From: Brachybacterium kimchii
GTDB lineage: Bacteria > Actinomycetota > Actinomycetes > Actinomycetales > Dermabacteraceae
DNA: 64,000 nucleotides
Assembly: GCF_023373525.1 (NCBI RefSeq)
Contig: NZ_CP097218.1
Span: forward strand, 682,001 to 746,000
Reading direction: 5' to 3'
The position numbers and the translations under genes are program-made. The notes below the pieces were generated by a model. It was not told the origin of the DNA and did no database searches. It saw nothing but the letters and a program-made list of their open reading frames with translations. Below are positions 9,412 through 18,737 of the stretch, piece by piece (the stretch's first letter is position 1; each line of letters opens with the position of its first letter).

Positions 9412-10944
9412 ATGGCCACCTTCGTCGATCGCGTCGTCCTGCACGTCACCGGCGGTGACGGCGGGCACGGCTCCGCCTCCATCCGCCGCGAGAAGTTCAA
9501 GCCGCTCGCCGGGCCCGACGGGGCCAACGGCGGCCGCGGCGGCGACGTGGTCCTCGAGGTCGACCCGTCGACGACGACGCTGCTGAGCTACCACCACAAG
9601 CCCCACCAGCGCGCGAGCTCGGGCGACTTCGGCAAGGGCGACATGCGCCACGGCTCCCGCGGCGAGGACCTGATCCTCCCCGTGCCCGACGGCACCGTCG
9701 TCGCCGACAAGGACGGGAACGTGCTCGTCGACATGGTCGGCACCGGCACCCGCTTCGTCGCCGCCCGCGGAGGGCAGGGCGGCCTCGGCAACGCGGCGCT
9801 CGCCTCGCCGAAGCGCAAGGCGCCCGGCTTCGCCCTTCTCGGCGAGCCCGGTCAGGAGCGGAGCCTGGTCCTCGAGCTCAAGAGCGTCGCGGACGTCGCC
9901 CTCGTGGGCTACCCGAGCGCCGGCAAGAGCTCCCTGATCGCCGCGATGAGCGCCGCACGGCCCAAGATCGCCGACTACCCCTTCACGACCCTGGTGCCGA
10001 ACCTGGGCGTCGTGGAGGCGGGGGAGCACCGCTTCACCGTCGCCGACGTGCCCGGGCTGATCCCGGGCGCGAGCAGCGGCAAGGGCCTGGGGCTGGACTT
10101 CCTGCGCCACATCGAGCGCTGCCACGTGATCGTCCACGTGCTCGACGCCGCCGCGCTCGAGTCCGACCGGGACCCCGTCAAGGACCTCGAGACCATCGAG
10201 GGCGAGCTCGCCGCCTACGCGGGCCGCCTCGACGAGGAGGCCGAGGACCGCACGCCGCTCATGGAGCGCCCCACCGTGGTCGTCCTGAACAAGACCGACG
10301 TGCCCGACGGCGCCGACATGGCCGACCTCGTGCGCGACCGTCTCGCCGAGCGCGGCGTGCCCGTGTTCGAGGTCAGCGCCGTCTCCCGCAGCGGACTGCG
10401 AGAGCTCGGCTTCGCCCTCGCCGAGCTCGTCGAGGAGGCCCGCGCCCGGCTTCCCGAGCCGGAGGCCGCGCCCATCGTCCTCACCCCTCGCGCCGTCGGC
10501 GTCAAGGAGTTCGAGGTCGTCACCGAGCAGTACGACGGGGACAAGGCGTACCGGGTCGTCGGCGACAAGCCCGAGCGCTGGGTGCGCCAGACCGACTTCT
10601 CGAACGACGAGGCCGTCGGCTACCTCGCGGACCGCCTCGCCACCCTCGGCGTCGAGGACCAGCTCTACAAGGTCGGCGCCGTCGCAGGCAGCACCGTGGT
10701 CATCGGTCCTGGACAGGACGCCGTGGTCTTCGACTGGGAGCCCACAATGGTGGGCGGGGCCGAGATGCTCGGCCGCCGCGGCACGGACCGCCGTGTCGAG
10801 GACAACCACCGACCGACTCGTGACGAGAAGCGCGAGGACCAGAAGGCCCGCGTCGCCGCCCGCATGGATCGCCTGGCAGCGATGGAGGAGGAGCGCCGCG
10901 CCGGGCACTGGGCCGATCCCGCGATCGACGACCAGGAGGACTGA
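9412..10944 (+). CDS. obg: GTPase Obg/CgtA
   Basis: A 510-residue Obg. The N-terminal glycine-rich fold starts [20 protein letters not shown] and keeps [11 protein letters not shown]. The G domain shows G1 GYPSAGKSS (about 166), G3 [10 protein letters not shown], and G4 NKTD. A C-terminal OCT domain follows (about 350-430), then a basic tail. Obg binds the 50S subunit and couples ribosome assembly to growth and (p)ppGpp. AGGAG lies before the ATG. proB begins three bases after the stop, so the two are likely co-transcribed. Confidence 0.97.
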   Translation: MATFVDRVVLHVTGGDGGHGSASIRREKFKPLAGPDGANGGRGGDVVLEVDPSTTTLLSYHHKPHQRASSGDFGKGDMRHGSRGEDLILPVPDGTVVADKDGNVLVDMVGTGTRFVAARGGQGGLGNAALASPKRKAPGFALLGEPGQERSLVLELKSVADVALVGYPSAGKSSLIAAMSAARPKIADYPFTTLVPNLGVVEAGEHRFTVADVPGLIPGASSGKGLGLDFLRHIERCHVIVHVLDAAALESDRDPVKDLETIEGELAAYAGRLDEEAEDRTPLMERPTVVVLNKTDVPDGADMADLVRDRLAERGVPVFEVSAVSRSGLRELGFALAELVEEARARLPEPEAAPIVLTPRAVGVKEFEVVTEQYDGDKAYRVVGDKPERWVRQTDFSNDEAVGYLADRLATLGVEDQLYKVGAVAGSTVVIGPGQDAVVFDWEPTMVGGAEMLGRRGTDRRVEDNHRPTRDEKREDQKARVAARMDRLAAMEEERRAGHWADPAIDDQED

Positions 10945-10946
10945 CC

Positions 10947-12134
10947 ATGGCCACCGTGACCGACGAACCGCACCAGCCGGCGCGACTGCAGGCGCGCACC
11001 GACATCCCCGGACCCCGTCGGGCGGTGGTGAAGATCGGCTCCTCGAGCCTCACCCGCGACGACGGGCACCTCGACGAGACCGGGCTGCGGATCATCGCCG
11101 ACCGGATCGCCGGACTGCTCGAGGACGGCTGGGACGTCGTCATCATCTCCTCGGGCGCGATCGCCGCGTCGCTGCGCCCCCTGGGCCTCGATGCGCGGCC
11201 GACCGACGTCCCCTCCCAGCAGGCCGCCGCGAGCGTCGGCCAGGCGCTGCTGGCCACGGCCTGGTCCGCGGCCTTCGGCGCGCACGGCCGGATCACCGGG
11301 CAGGTGCTGCTCACCGAGGCCGACGTCATCCGGCGCGAGACCTACGGCAGCGTCCGCACCGCCCTCGAGGCGATGCTGGGCCTCGGCATCATCCCGATCA
11401 TCAACGAGAACGACACCACCGCCACCCACGAGATCCGCTTCGGGGACAACGACCGCCTCGCCGCGCTCGTCTCCCAGCTGCTGGGCGCCGACCTGCTGGT
11501 GCTGCTCACCGACGTCGACGGGCTCTACACGAAGAACCCGGCCGAGCCGGACGCCGAGCGCCTCAGCGTGGTCGAGGACTTCGCGGCGCTGACAGACGTG
11601 AAGGTCGGCTCGGTGGGCTCCTCCGTCGGGACCGGCGGCATGGTCACCAAGCTCGACGCCGCCCATCACGCCGCGAGCACCGGCACCGCGACGCTGCTCA
11701 CCGCCGCCGAGAACTTCGGGCGCGGCGTCTCGGGCGAGGACGTGGGCACGTTCTTCCCCGCTCAGCAGGGCCGTCGCCGCTCCCGCCTGGTCTGGCTGCG
11801 ATACGCGACCCGCGGCGCGGGGACCCTCGTGGTCGACAAGGGCGCGGCCGATGCGCTGCGCTCCCGCCGCCGCTCCCTGCTCGCCGTGGGCATCGCCGAG
11901 GTCGACGGCGCGTTCCCCGCGGGCGTCCCGGTGGACATCGCGGCGCCCGACGGCGAGGTGATCGCCCGCGGCCTGGTCACCTACTCGAGCGAGGACCTGC
12001 GCGCGATGGCGGGGCTCACCACCAAGGAGCTCCGCGACCGCATGGGCGACCGCTACGGCCGCTCCGTGGTGCACCGCGACGACATGGTGCTGATCACCTC
12101 TCCCGTCGCGGACGCCACCGGCTCCGCCGAGTGA
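10947..12134 (+). CDS. proB: Glutamate 5-kinase
   Basis: A 395-residue ProB, first enzyme of proline synthesis (glutamate + ATP to glutamyl 5-phosphate). The amino-acid-kinase domain starts VVKIGSSSLT (about 28) and holds ININDNDT-like INENDTTATHEI; a C-terminal PUA domain follows (about 285-385), as in long proline-inhibited enzymes. It lies three bases after obg; proA is about 2 kb further on, past two minus-strand genes. The last codons and stop sit in a 26-bp tandem duplication. Confidence 0.96.
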   Translation: MATVTDEPHQPARLQARTDIPGPRRAVVKIGSSSLTRDDGHLDETGLRIIADRIAGLLEDGWDVVIISSGAIAASLRPLGLDARPTDVPSQQAAASVGQALLATAWSAAFGAHGRITGQVLLTEADVIRRETYGSVRTALEAMLGLGIIPIINENDTTATHEIRFGDNDRLAALVSQLLGADLLVLLTDVDGLYTKNPAEPDAERLSVVEDFAALTDVKVGSVGSSVGTGGMVTKLDAAHHAASTGTATLLTAAENFGRGVSGEDVGTFFPAQQGRRRSRLVWLRYATRGAGTLVVDKGAADALRSRRRSLLAVGIAEVDGAFPAGVPVDIAAPDGEVIARGLVTYSSEDLRAMAGLTTKELRDRMGDRYGRSVVHRDDMVLITSPVADATGSAE

Positions 12135-12167
12135 GCGGCGGAACCGGCTCCGCCGAGTGAGCGGCGG
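12117..12167 (+). repeat. 26-bp tandem duplication across the proB stop codon
   Basis: Bases 12117-12142 are repeated at 12143-12167 without a mismatch over 25 bases. The first copy encodes the final TGSAE and stop of ProB; the second recreates the same end and stop downstream, untranslated. Confidence 0.9.
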
Positions 12168-12176
12168 CCGGCGGAC

Positions 12177-12214
12177 GTCGGCCCCTCCGAGGCGCGTCGG
12201 CCCCTCCGAGGCGT
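12177..12214. repeat. 19-bp tandem duplication in the proB-rbsK spacer
   Basis: GTCGGCCCCTCCGAGGCGC and a second copy differing at the last base lie back to back between the proB duplication and the long palindrome. Confidence 0.85.
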
Positions 12215-12216
12215 TC

Positions 12217-12268
12217 AGTGCTGCGTAATGGTCGTTATGAGCGCTCATAACGACCATTGCGCAGCACT
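12217..12268. repeat. 52-bp near-perfect palindrome between convergent proB and rbsK
   Basis: Arms 12217-12242 and 12243-12268 are exact reverse complements except for one T·G pair; there is no loop sequence. The centre is ATGAGCGCTCAT and the inner part is AT-rich compared with surroundings. Position between convergent genes suggests a two-way terminator or cruciform site; no T run follows on either side. Confidence 0.85.
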
Positions 12269-12367
12269 CTCGGGGGCCGGGACGAGTGCAGCACTCTCGG
12301 GGGCCGGGAAGCGCCCAGCACCCTCAGCCGCCGGAGTGCGCAGCACCCTCAGCCGCCGGGCAGCTCC
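12262..12367 (-). repeat. Four degenerate ~27-bp copies spanning the rbsK stop
   Basis: Copies begin with CAGCAC at 12262, 12289, 12316 and 12341. Copies 1-2 are nearly identical; copies 3-4 are nearly identical; the fourth contains the rbsK stop codon and the codons for its last residues (LPGG). Copy 1 shares its first bases with the right arm of the palindrome, so the elements are interlocked. Confidence 0.8.
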
Positions 12368-13434
12368 TCGCCCCCGCGCGGGTAGCTGGTCTGCGCCCCC
12401 TCCCGCGTCACCGATGCGGCGGAGACCCGTGTCGCGAAGCGGGCGGCGTCGACGAGGGACGCGCCCTCCGCCAGCCGCACCGCGAGGGAGCCGACGAAGG
12501 CGTCCCCGGCTCCCGTGGTGTCCACCGCGCGCACCCTCACGGCCGGCACCCGCACGAGCGACCAGGCCGCGTCGGACCGCGGATCGTCGTCGGCTCCCGA
12601 CACTCCGACCAGGGCGCCCTCGGCTCCGAGCGTGATCACGAGGCTCTCGATACCGGCCGTGCGCAGGGCGTGGGCGAGGTCCTCCGGAGCGAGGGAGGAG
12701 CCTGCGTCCCCCTCGAGCAGGTCGAGGACGAGCGCTGCCTCGTGCTCGTTCACCACGAGCGGGTCCGCACGCAGCAGCACGTCGCGGTCGAGCTCGAGCA
12801 CGGGAGCGGGGTTCAGGATCAGGCGTCCGCGCGTGCCGCGGGCAGCCTCCTCGATCCCATCGCGCGGAATCTCGCCCTGGAGGACGACGACGGCGGCGCC
12901 GGCGATGAGGTCAGTGCTCTCGCGCACCCGCGCGGCGTTCATGCTCGCGTTCGCGCCGGGCACCACGACGATCGTGTTCTCGCCGTCGTCGGAGACGGTG
13001 ACAACGGCGAGGCCCGTCGGCCCCTCCTCGGTGCGCACCGCGGAGAGGTCCGCGCCGCTCGAGGAGAGCACGGAGAGGGCATCGGACGCCATGGCATCGT
13101 CGCCGACCGCGCCGACCATCGCGACCGCTCCGCCCTGGAGCGCGGCGGCTGCCGCCTGGTTGGCGCCCTTGCCGCCCGGGCGCACCTCACCGCCCGTGCC
13201 GTGCAGCGTCTCGCCGGGCTGCGGATGGCGGGCGACGCGCGTGGAGAGGTCCGCGTTGATCGAGCCGACCACCACGATCCGCGGGTCCGACGGGTCCGAC
13301 GGGTCCGACGGGCCCGGCGCGGTCGACGCGGACACGGAAGGCGAGCGACGGGACGGAGAGGGCCCGGGCGAGGATGGCGCCGAGGCGGACGGCGCGGACG
13401 GCGCGGGCGCAGGGGAGTGGGAGTCGGAGTGCAT
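12349..13434 (-). CDS. rbsK: Ribokinase (PfkB family)
   Basis: PfkB-family sugar kinase. The core begins [40 protein letters not shown] is the ribokinase substrate motif and [15 protein letters not shown] the catalytic Asp/anion-hole motif. Ribokinase phosphorylates ribose at O5. About 45 disordered residues precede the core, including a 9-bp in-frame repeat encoding PSD three times (13283-13309). Start is uncertain: ATG 13434 has a GGAG placed too close, ATG 13452 and TTG 13482 are alternatives. No ribose transporter lies nearby. Its 3' end lies in the convergent repeat block with proB. Confidence 0.85.
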   Translation of the reverse strand: MHSDSHSPAPAPSAPSASAPSSPGPSPSRRSPSVSASTAPGPSDPSDPSDPRIVVVGSINADLSTRVARHPQPGETLHGTGGEVRPGGKGANQAAAAALQGGAVAMVGAVGDDAMASDALSVLSSSGADLSAVRTEEGPTGLAVVTVSDDGENTIVVVPGANASMNAARVRESTDLIAGAAVVVLQGEIPRDGIEEAARGTRGRLILNPAPVLELDRDVLLRADPLVVNEHEAALVLDLLEGDAGSSLAPEDLAHALRTAGIESLVITLGAEGALVGVSGADDDPRSDAAWSLVRVPAVRVRAVDTTGAGDAFVGSLAVRLAEGASLVDAARFATRVSAASVTREGAQTSYPRGGEELPGG

Positions 13435-13534
13435 GCTCCGATTCTGTCCCATCAGCGCTGCCTGCTCCGCAGCTCGCGGCAACCCCGGGCCCAGGACGTC
13501 GCGGATCCGGGACCTCGGGCTCAGGGTCCTGGCC

Positions 13535-13909
13535 TCAGGACCCCTGGCCCGTGCGCTCCTCCTCGAGCACGTCCTTCAGCACGGTCGCCTCGCTGATGTC
13601 GTCGCGCTTCGACGCGGTGAGGAGCGTGAGGTCCCCCTTCGCCGCGAAGCCGCGCAGCTCGTCGAGGGCCTCCGCGCGCTCGGGCTCGTCGAGCTCCGCG
13701 CGGTAGCGGTCGGCGAACTCCTCCCACTTCTCCGGGTCGTGCTGGTACCACTTCCGCAGCTCGGTCGACGGAGCGACGCCCTTGCACCAGCTCGTGAGGT
13801 CCGCCCGTTCCTTGCTCACGCCGCGCGGCCAGATGCGGTCGACGAGCACCCGCGCGCCGTCGGACCGCTCGGAATCCTCGTAGACGCGTCGGACCCGGAT
13901 CGTGGTCAT
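13535..13909 (-). CDS. DUF488 family protein (YeaO-like)
   Basis: A 124-residue protein beginning [33 protein letters not shown], the hallmark of the DUF488/YeaO family, followed by [17 protein letters not shown] and a late LLTASKRDD. The biochemical function of the family is unknown. The ATG has a clear AGGAG site. It is transcribed away from proA, and the shared upstream region holds 14-bp iterated repeats. A very long antisense frame covering proA is a GC shadow and not an extension of this gene. Confidence 0.85.
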   Translation of the reverse strand: MTTIRVRRVYEDSERSDGARVLVDRIWPRGVSKERADLTSWCKGVAPSTELRKWYQHDPEKWEEFADRYRAELDEPERAEALDELRGFAAKGDLTLLTASKRDDISEATVLKDVLEEERTGQGS

Positions 13910-13930
13910 CGTGGACTCCTTCCGACGGGG

Positions 13931-13986
13931 CCGTGTCGACGGTGCCATGTCGATGGTGCCCGGTCGACGGTGCTGTGCCGACGGGT
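13931..13986. repeat. Four degenerate 14-bp direct repeats between DUF488 gene and proA
   Basis: Units at 13931, 13945, 13959 and 13973 follow CC(G/A)TGTCGA(C/T)GGTG; each carries a GTCGAC-like dyad and the 14-bp spacing is constant. They sit 22 bases upstream of the DUF488 start, in the divergent region shared with proA. They look like iterated binding sites, though simple tandem duplication is also possible. Confidence 0.6.
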
Positions 13987-14089
13987 CTGCGCCGGTGCTC
14001 GCGACCGTAGCACCGCAGAACGTGACTCCGCGCACGCCTCCCCGCGTCCAGAAGGGGGACGGACCTGCCTGCGGGACGCGCCTCGCGCC

Positions 14090-14102
14090 TACTGTGGAGG
14101 GA
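14090..14102 (+). promoter_or_regulatory. -10 box of a leaderless proA promoter
   Basis: TACTGT at 14090-14095, with exactly six bases before the proA ATG, so transcription should begin at or next to the start codon. GGAGGG lies in the gap but would not be in the mRNA. No good -35 is seen. Confidence 0.55.
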
Positions 14103-15475
14103 TGGACGAGACGACTTCGACGCCCACGCCCACGCCCACGCCCACCTCTGCTCCCGCTCCCGGCACGCCCGCCCCCGGCGCCGCGGCCGACGTCGAGGAG
14201 GCGGTGCTCGTCGCCGCCCGTCGCGCCAAGGACGCCCAGCCCGCGCTCGCCACCCTCACCCGTGAGCGCAAGGATCAGGTGCTGCGCTCCATGGCCGACG
14301 CCCTCGTCGCGCGCGCCGCCGAGATCGTGCAGGCCAACGCCCAGGACATCTCCGAGGCCGACGCCGCCGGCATCGAGGCGGGCCTCCGCGACCGCTTGCT
14401 CCTGGACGAGGACCGCGTCGCGACCATCGCCCAGCAGCTGCGAGACGCCGCCGCCCTGCCCGACCCGATCGGAGAGGTGGTCCGCGGCGGCCTGCTCGCC
14501 AACGGGCTCGAGCTGCGCGAGGTCCGCGTGCCCCTCGGCGTGATCGGCATGATCTACGAGGCGCGCCCGAACGTCACCGTCGACGCCGCCGGGCTCTCGC
14601 TCAAGGCCGGCAGCGCCGTGGTGCTGCGCGGCGGCTCCGCCGCGCTGCACTCGAACACCGCCCTGATCGCCGTGCTGCGCGACGTCCTGGAGGAGCAGGG
14701 GCTCCCGCGGGACCTCGTCGTCGGCATCGACGAGCACGGGCGCGCAGGGGCCGACGTCCTCATGCGCGCCCGCGGTCTGGTCGACGTGCTCATCCCGCGC
14801 GGCGGCGCCGGCCTGATCCGACGCGTCGTCGAGAACGCGAAGGTCCCGGTGATCGAGACCGGCACGGGCACCACGCACGTGTTCATCGACGCGAGCGCCG
14901 ACCTCGCCAAGGCCGCTGCGATCGTCGAGAACGCGAAGACCCAGCGCATCGGCGTGTGCAACGCCCTGGAGACGCTGCTCGTCCACCGCGACGTCGCCGA
15001 GGAGGCTCTCGCCGCGATCACGGAGGTCCTCGCCCCGCACGGCGTCACCCTCCATGCGGACGACGCGGCCCGCGCGATCCTCACCCGCGACGACGCCGGC
15101 GACGCCCCGGCGGTGCTGCCGGTGGTCCCCGCGACCGAGGACGACTGGGCCGCCGAGTACCTCTCGCTCGATCTCGCGGTGCGCGTGGTCGACGATGTCG
15201 AGGCGGCCATCGCCCATATCCGCCGCTGGTCCTCCGGTCACACCGAGTCGATCATCACGTCGGATCTCGCCTCGCAGCGGCTGTTCACGACGGCCGTCGA
15301 CTCGGCTGTGGTGATGGTGAACTCCTCGACCCGCTTCTCCGACGGCGCCGAGTTCGGCTTCGGCGCGGAGATCGGCATCTCCACGCAGAAGCTCCACGCC
15401 CGCGGGCCGATGGGCCTGCAGGAGATCACCTCCACCAAGTGGATCGTCATCGGCGACGGGCACGTGAAGCCCTGA
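14102..15475 (+). CDS. proA: Gamma-glutamyl phosphate reductase
   Basis: A 457-residue ProA, NADPH-dependent reduction of glutamyl 5-phosphate to glutamate 5-semialdehyde. Family motifs: [19 protein letters not shown], the catalytic cysteine in [14 protein letters not shown], and [19 protein letters not shown]. The first ~30 residues are a Thr/Pro/Ala tail that includes a (ACGCCC)4 microsatellite (14122-14145) encoding TPTPTPTP. It heads a plus-strand run (proA, small membrane protein, nadD, rsfS). The upstream frame to 12515 is antisense to rbsK and is not coding. Confidence 0.96.
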   Translation: MDETTSTPTPTPTPTSAPAPGTPAPGAAADVEEAVLVAARRAKDAQPALATLTRERKDQVLRSMADALVARAAEIVQANAQDISEADAAGIEAGLRDRLLLDEDRVATIAQQLRDAAALPDPIGEVVRGGLLANGLELREVRVPLGVIGMIYEARPNVTVDAAGLSLKAGSAVVLRGGSAALHSNTALIAVLRDVLEEQGLPRDLVVGIDEHGRAGADVLMRARGLVDVLIPRGGAGLIRRVVENAKVPVIETGTGTTHVFIDASADLAKAAAIVENAKTQRIGVCNALETLLVHRDVAEEALAAITEVLAPHGVTLHADDAARAILTRDDAGDAPAVLPVVPATEDDWAAEYLSLDLAVRVVDDVEAAIAHIRRWSSGHTESIITSDLASQRLFTTAVDSAVVMVNSSTRFSDGAEFGFGAEIGISTQKLHARGPMGLQEITSTKWIVIGDGHVKP

Positions 15476-15539
15476 GGACCTGCTTGAGAAACCGCGCACC
15501 ACCCGGCCGCGCCCGGGTCCGGGGAGCGCTCGGCTATGG

Positions 15540-15563
15540 GATGATGTGAGGGTTCACGTCATC
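15540..15563. promoter_or_regulatory. Imperfect dyad upstream of the small membrane protein
   Basis: GATGATGTGA and TTCACGTCATC form an imperfect 10-bp inverted repeat 13 bases before the ATG at 15577; possible operator or promoter region of the nadD operon. Weak evidence. Confidence 0.25.
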
Positions 15564-15576
15564 GAAAGGTGCACAC

Positions 15577-15798
15577 ATGCTCGACCACGTCCTGATCCTC
15601 GCCGAGGGCGGCTCGCACGCCTCCGAGGGCGGCGTCCCCCCGATCCTCGTCGGCGGCGCCATGTTCCTCGGCCTGCTCATCCTGCTGGGCATCACCTACC
15701 TGTTCAGCGGCCAGAACCAGCGCCCCGCGAAGACCCGCACCGGTGCTCGCGCGCACACGGCGCAGGAGAGCGCCTCGACGGACGCGCGTCGGCACTGA
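15577..15798 (+). CDS. Small single-TM membrane protein
   Basis: 73 residues: a short extracytoplasmic N-terminus with several His/Gly, one hydrophobic helix (about 23-45, ILVGGAMFLGLLILLGITYLF), then a basic Thr/Arg/Ala-rich cytosolic tail. No catalytic motif. It is three bases upstream of nadD and probably co-transcribed; small proteins at this place are common in related actinobacteria, but the function is unknown. Confidence 0.75.
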   Translation: MLDHVLILAEGGSHASEGGVPPILVGGAMFLGLLILLGITYLFSGQNQRPAKTRTGARAHTAQESASTDARRH

Positions 15799-15801
15799 CG
15801 C

Positions 15802-16410
15802 ATGGAGGGGCAGCCTCGCCGGATCGGCGTGATGGGTGGGACGTTCGACCCGATCCATCACGGCCACCTGGTCGCCGCGAGCGAGGTGCAGAGCGTCTTC
15901 GGGCTCGACGAGGTCATCTTCGTGCCCACCGGCCGGCCCTGGCAGAAGTCGGACAAGGTCATCTCCGACCCTGAGCACCGGTACCTGATGACGGTCGTCG
16001 CGACCGCCGCGAACCCTGTGTTCACCGTGTCCCGCGTGGACATCGACCGTCCGGGCGCGACCTACACGATCGACACCCTGCGGGATCTGCAGCGCATGCA
16101 CCCCGACGCGGACCTGTTCTTCATCACCGGTGCGGACGCCCTGCAGTCCATCCTCACCTGGAAGGACACCCGGGAGATCTTCGAGCTCGCCCACTTCGTG
16201 GGCGTCACGAGGCCCGGCCACGAGCTCGAGACCGAGGGCCTGCCCGCGGACCGGGTGACCCTCATCGAGGTCCCCGCGATGGCGATCAGCTCGACCGACT
16301 GCCGCATCCGCGTCGCCGCCGACCAGCCCGTGTGGTACCTGGTCCCGGACGGCGTGGTGCAGTACATCAACAAGTACGCCCTGTACACAGGAGGTGAGGG
16401 CGGTGAGTGA
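15802..16410 (+). CDS. nadD: Nicotinate-nucleotide adenylyltransferase
   Basis: A 202-residue NadD, which adenylates nicotinate mononucleotide to deamido-NAD+. The nucleotidyltransferase signature [12 protein letters not shown] is near the N-terminus and [10 protein letters not shown] is the ISSTxIR-type motif near the C-terminus. Gene order nadD-(membrane protein)-rsfS matches the conserved actinobacterial cluster. The next gene starts inside its last codons (eight-base overlap). Confidence 0.96.
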   Translation: MEGQPRRIGVMGGTFDPIHHGHLVAASEVQSVFGLDEVIFVPTGRPWQKSDKVISDPEHRYLMTVVATAANPVFTVSRVDIDRPGATYTIDTLRDLQRMHPDADLFFITGADALQSILTWKDTREIFELAHFVGVTRPGHELETEGLPADRVTLIEVPAMAISSTDCRIRVAADQPVWYLVPDGVVQYINKYALYTGGEGGE

Positions 16411-17458
16411 GAACGACGCCCCGCAGGCGCCGAGGCGCCACGGTCGACGTGCCCGCCAGCTGACCCCCGAGGAGACCGCCGAGCAGCGGGCCCTCGCCGC
16501 CCAGCACACCGGCGAGCTCCCGGCCACCGGCGACGGCCCGAGCCCCGCTCCCGGTGACGACGACGCCGCGGCGGCCTCGGGCCCGGAGACCGACGGGCCC
16601 GCCTCCGGCGGCGCGTCCGGCGCGGCATCCGACGATGCCTCGGCCCCGAGCACCGAGGCGCACGGGCGCGCGCCCGGTGCCGCCCATCACGCTGCCTCCA
16701 GCGGCGGCGCGGGGACGTCCGGTGCCTCCGCATCCTCGGAGGCGCTGCCCGCGGGTCGTCCCTCCTCTCGCGGCGCGGTCGCCTCCCCGGCGGCAGACGC
16801 CCCCGTCCCGAAGCTCCGCAAGTTCGGCAAGCGCGCCCGGATCATCGAGGTCGAGCCGGAGGAGCCGACCCCGTCGGCCGACTCCGCGACGACCGCAGAG
16901 GCGCCGAGCCGCGACCAGGACTCCGAGCACACGGCCGAGTCCGAGCCCGTCGGCCCCTCGACGAAGACCTCGACGTCGGAGCCCTCGAGCGCTGCCGGGG
17001 AGAGCCCGGTCGGCGGGGACGCCGGCCGCGCCGACGCAGATGGTGCGCACGAGTCGGCCTCGAACGGCTCGGCCCAGCCGACCCCCTCCGGTGCTGTGAT
17101 CGGCTCCGCCTCTGCGGGCGCGCAGACCACCGGCACCTCCACAGCCACCATCGAGCGGGACGCCGACGGCGTAGAGCTCGGTGAGATGGGCGTCGGCGAG
17201 GCGCCGGGCCCCAAGCCCGCGCCGCGCTTCGACGGCCGCGTGCTGAACCGTCCCGAGCAGGGCCGCGGGAAGCCGCTGCTGTGGGTCGTGTGGGTGCTCA
17301 TCGCCCTCGCGATCATCGCGCTCGTGGTCCTGCTGGCCACGGGCGTCCTCGGCCCCGGGTCCGACCAGGCCCTGGCCGCTCCTCTGCACGATGCCCTGCA
17401 CTCCGCCGCCCCTGTGATGACTGCTGTTCCCACCGACCTGGAGGTCACCTCCGCGTGA
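16403..17458 (+). CDS. Hypothetical protein with long disordered region and one TM helix
   Basis: 351 residues with no family recognised. Residues 1-270 are Ala/Ser/Glu/Pro-rich and probably disordered, with a short basic island ([19 protein letters not shown]). A single hydrophobic helix at about 292-316 ([22 protein letters not shown]) is followed by a short tail, so the bulk is likely cytosolic and C-terminally anchored. GTG at 16403 is chosen because AGGAGG lies eight bases upstream; GTG at 16394 is an alternative. It overlaps nadD and is itself overlapped by rsfS, so it belongs to the same operon. Confidence 0.75.
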   Translation: MSENDAPQAPRRHGRRARQLTPEETAEQRALAAQHTGELPATGDGPSPAPGDDDAAAASGPETDGPASGGASGAASDDASAPSTEAHGRAPGAAHHAASSGGAGTSGASASSEALPAGRPSSRGAVASPAADAPVPKLRKFGKRARIIEVEPEEPTPSADSATTAEAPSRDQDSEHTAESEPVGPSTKTSTSEPSSAAGESPVGGDAGRADADGAHESASNGSAQPTPSGAVIGSASAGAQTTGTSTATIERDADGVELGEMGVGEAPGPKPAPRFDGRVLNRPEQGRGKPLLWVVWVLIALAIIALVVLLATGVLGPGSDQALAAPLHDALHSAAPVMTAVPTDLEVTSA

Positions 17459-17829
17459 GCGCTTCGCCCGAATCCCTCGACCTCGCCCGTGCCGCCGCGC
17501 ACGCGGCCGCCGACAAGCTCGCCGAGGAGATCATCGGCCTGGACGTGTCCGAGCAGGTCGTGATCACCGACGTGTTCGTGGTCTGCAGCGGCTCCTCGGA
17601 GCGCCAGGTCAGCGCCATCGTCGGCGGCATCGAGGGGGACCTCATCAAGGAGCACCGCCGCAAGCCCCTGCGCCGCGAGGGCGAGCGGGACGACCGCTGG
17701 GTCCTGCTCGACTACGGAGACGTCGTCGTGCACGTCCAGCACGCCGAGGACCGAGCCTTCTACGCGCTCGAGCGCCTGTGGCGGGACGCGCCCGTCGTCG
17801 ACCTGCAGGTCGAGGGCGCCGGCGCATGA
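17455..17829 (+). CDS. rsfS: Ribosomal silencing factor RsfS
   Basis: A 124-residue RsfS/YbeB (DUF143) protein, which binds L14 on the 50S subunit and blocks joining with 30S in slow growth. Motifs VITDVFVVCSGSSERQVSAI and WVLLDYGDVVVHVQ are typical. The GTG start overlaps the preceding stop (GTGA), with GGAGG ten bases upstream. The stop overlaps the next ATG (ATGA). Confidence 0.95.
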   Translation: MSASPESLDLARAAAHAAADKLAEEIIGLDVSEQVVITDVFVVCSGSSERQVSAIVGGIEGDLIKEHRRKPLRREGERDDRWVLLDYGDVVVHVQHAEDRAFYALERLWRDAPVVDLQVEGAGA

Positions 17830-18461
17830 GCGATCCCCGCAGCCGCCTGCTGCTGGTGCGGCACGGGCAGACCGACCACAACGTCCAGGGGCGCCTGCAG
17901 GGACAGGTCGACATCCCGCTGAACGAGACCGGCCGCGAGCAGGCTCGAGCGGTCGCGCATGCGCTGTCCCGCCACAGCTTCGATCTCGTGATCAGCTCGC
18001 CGCTGACCCGCGCCCGCGACACGGCCCGCGCGATCGCAGACGCGGTCGGCGCGGCCGAGGTGGAGACCGAGGCCGCCTTCATCGAGCAGAGCTTCGGGAA
18101 GTGGGAGGGCCTCACGGGCGAGGAGATCCGCGAGGGCTGGCCCGAGCTGCACGCCCAGTGGCGCGCCGGCACCACAGTCCCGGGCCTCGGCATCGAGGAC
18201 CGCGAGAGCGTGGGGGAGCGGTTCGCCGTCGCCGCCCGCGCACTGATGTCGGAGAACCCCGGGGCGACGATCCTCGTGGTCTCCCACGGCGCCGCGATCC
18301 GCGCCGGGATCACCACCCTGATCGGCCTGGACGCGGGCGCTTTCCACGGGATAGGCGGCATGGGCAATTGCCACCGCAGCCTGCTCGAACCGCTGCACTC
18401 CGACCCCACGGGGAGGGCGATGAGGTTGCTGTCACACAACGTCCCGGCCGATTTCGCATGA
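17826..18461 (+). CDS. Histidine phosphatase family protein
   Basis: A 211-residue member of the phosphoglycerate-mutase-like branch. The RHG motif LVRHGQTDHNVQGRLQG carries the phospho-accepting histidine; the second catalytic histidine is in VVSHGAAIRAG. Substrate unknown; candidates include broad-specificity phosphatases or glucosyl-3-phosphoglycerate phosphatase-like enzymes, which cannot be separated by eye. It is coupled to rsfS by an ATGA overlap and ends the operon. Confidence 0.9.
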   Translation: MSDPRSRLLLVRHGQTDHNVQGRLQGQVDIPLNETGREQARAVAHALSRHSFDLVISSPLTRARDTARAIADAVGAAEVETEAAFIEQSFGKWEGLTGEEIREGWPELHAQWRAGTTVPGLGIEDRESVGERFAVAARALMSENPGATILVVSHGAAIRAGITTLIGLDAGAFHGIGGMGNCHRSLLEPLHSDPTGRAMRLLSHNVPADFA

Positions 18462-18481
18462 GCTGGCCGAGGTTGTAGACT
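18453..18481 (+). promoter_or_regulatory. Candidate promoter of tRNA-Ala
   Basis: TTCGCA (18453-18458), 17-base spacer, TAGACT (18476-18481), 53 bases before the tRNA. The -35 is weak and overlaps the end of the phosphatase gene. Confidence 0.4.
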
Positions 18482-18534
18482 CGTCGAGTCGCAAGGCCGG
18501 ACCGAGAGGTCAGAGCCGGATCGGCACCCAGTAC

Positions 18535-18607
18535 GGGGCTATGGCGCAGTTGGTAGCGCGCTTCCATGGCATGGAAGAGGTCAGGGGTTCGAATCCCCTT
18601 AGCTCCA
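18535..18607 (+). tRNA. tRNA-Ala (GGC anticodon)
   Basis: A 73-nt cloverleaf: acceptor GGGGCTA pairs with TAGCTCC and includes the G3·U70 wobble pair that identifies alanine tRNAs. The anticodon arm is CTTCC-ATGGCAT-GGAAG with anticodon GGC, and the T arm is AGGGG-TTCGAAT-CCCCT. Discriminator base A73; CCA is not encoded. A strong hairpin terminator follows. Confidence 0.97.
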
Positions 18608-18636
18608 CTCGAGAAACCGTGAGACAGTGACTCGTC

Positions 18637-18670
18637 ACGAAGGCCCCCACCGGATGGTGGGGGCCTTCGT
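18637..18670. terminator. Terminator between tRNA-Ala and the convergent PLP gene
   Basis: Perfect 15-pair stem (18637-18651 with 18656-18670) with loop GGAT, between convergent transcription units. No T run on the plus strand; it can act in both directions. Confidence 0.75.
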
Positions 18671-18737
18671 CGCGTCCGGGACGCTCGTGGAGCCGTCGGA
18701 CCGGACGACGACCGTCGGCCGGCGGCCGGCGGCCCTG

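Noticed and set aside
4579..10908. A 2109-codon minus-strand open frame
   Set aside because: A GC-driven shadow opposite rne, rplU, rpmA and obg; no family resemblance and repetitive composition.
12217..12268. Inverted repeats of an insertion sequence or REP family
   Set aside because: No transposase is nearby, and the three long palindromes have different sequences, which does not fit a dispersed repeat family.
13931..13986. CRISPR array
   Set aside because: Units are contiguous 14-mers without spacers and no cas gene is present.
13535..15502. A 655-codon minus-strand frame over proA
   Set aside because: Only its last 125 codons (DUF488) resemble a protein; the rest is antisense to proA, with His/Arg/Asp-rich shadow composition.
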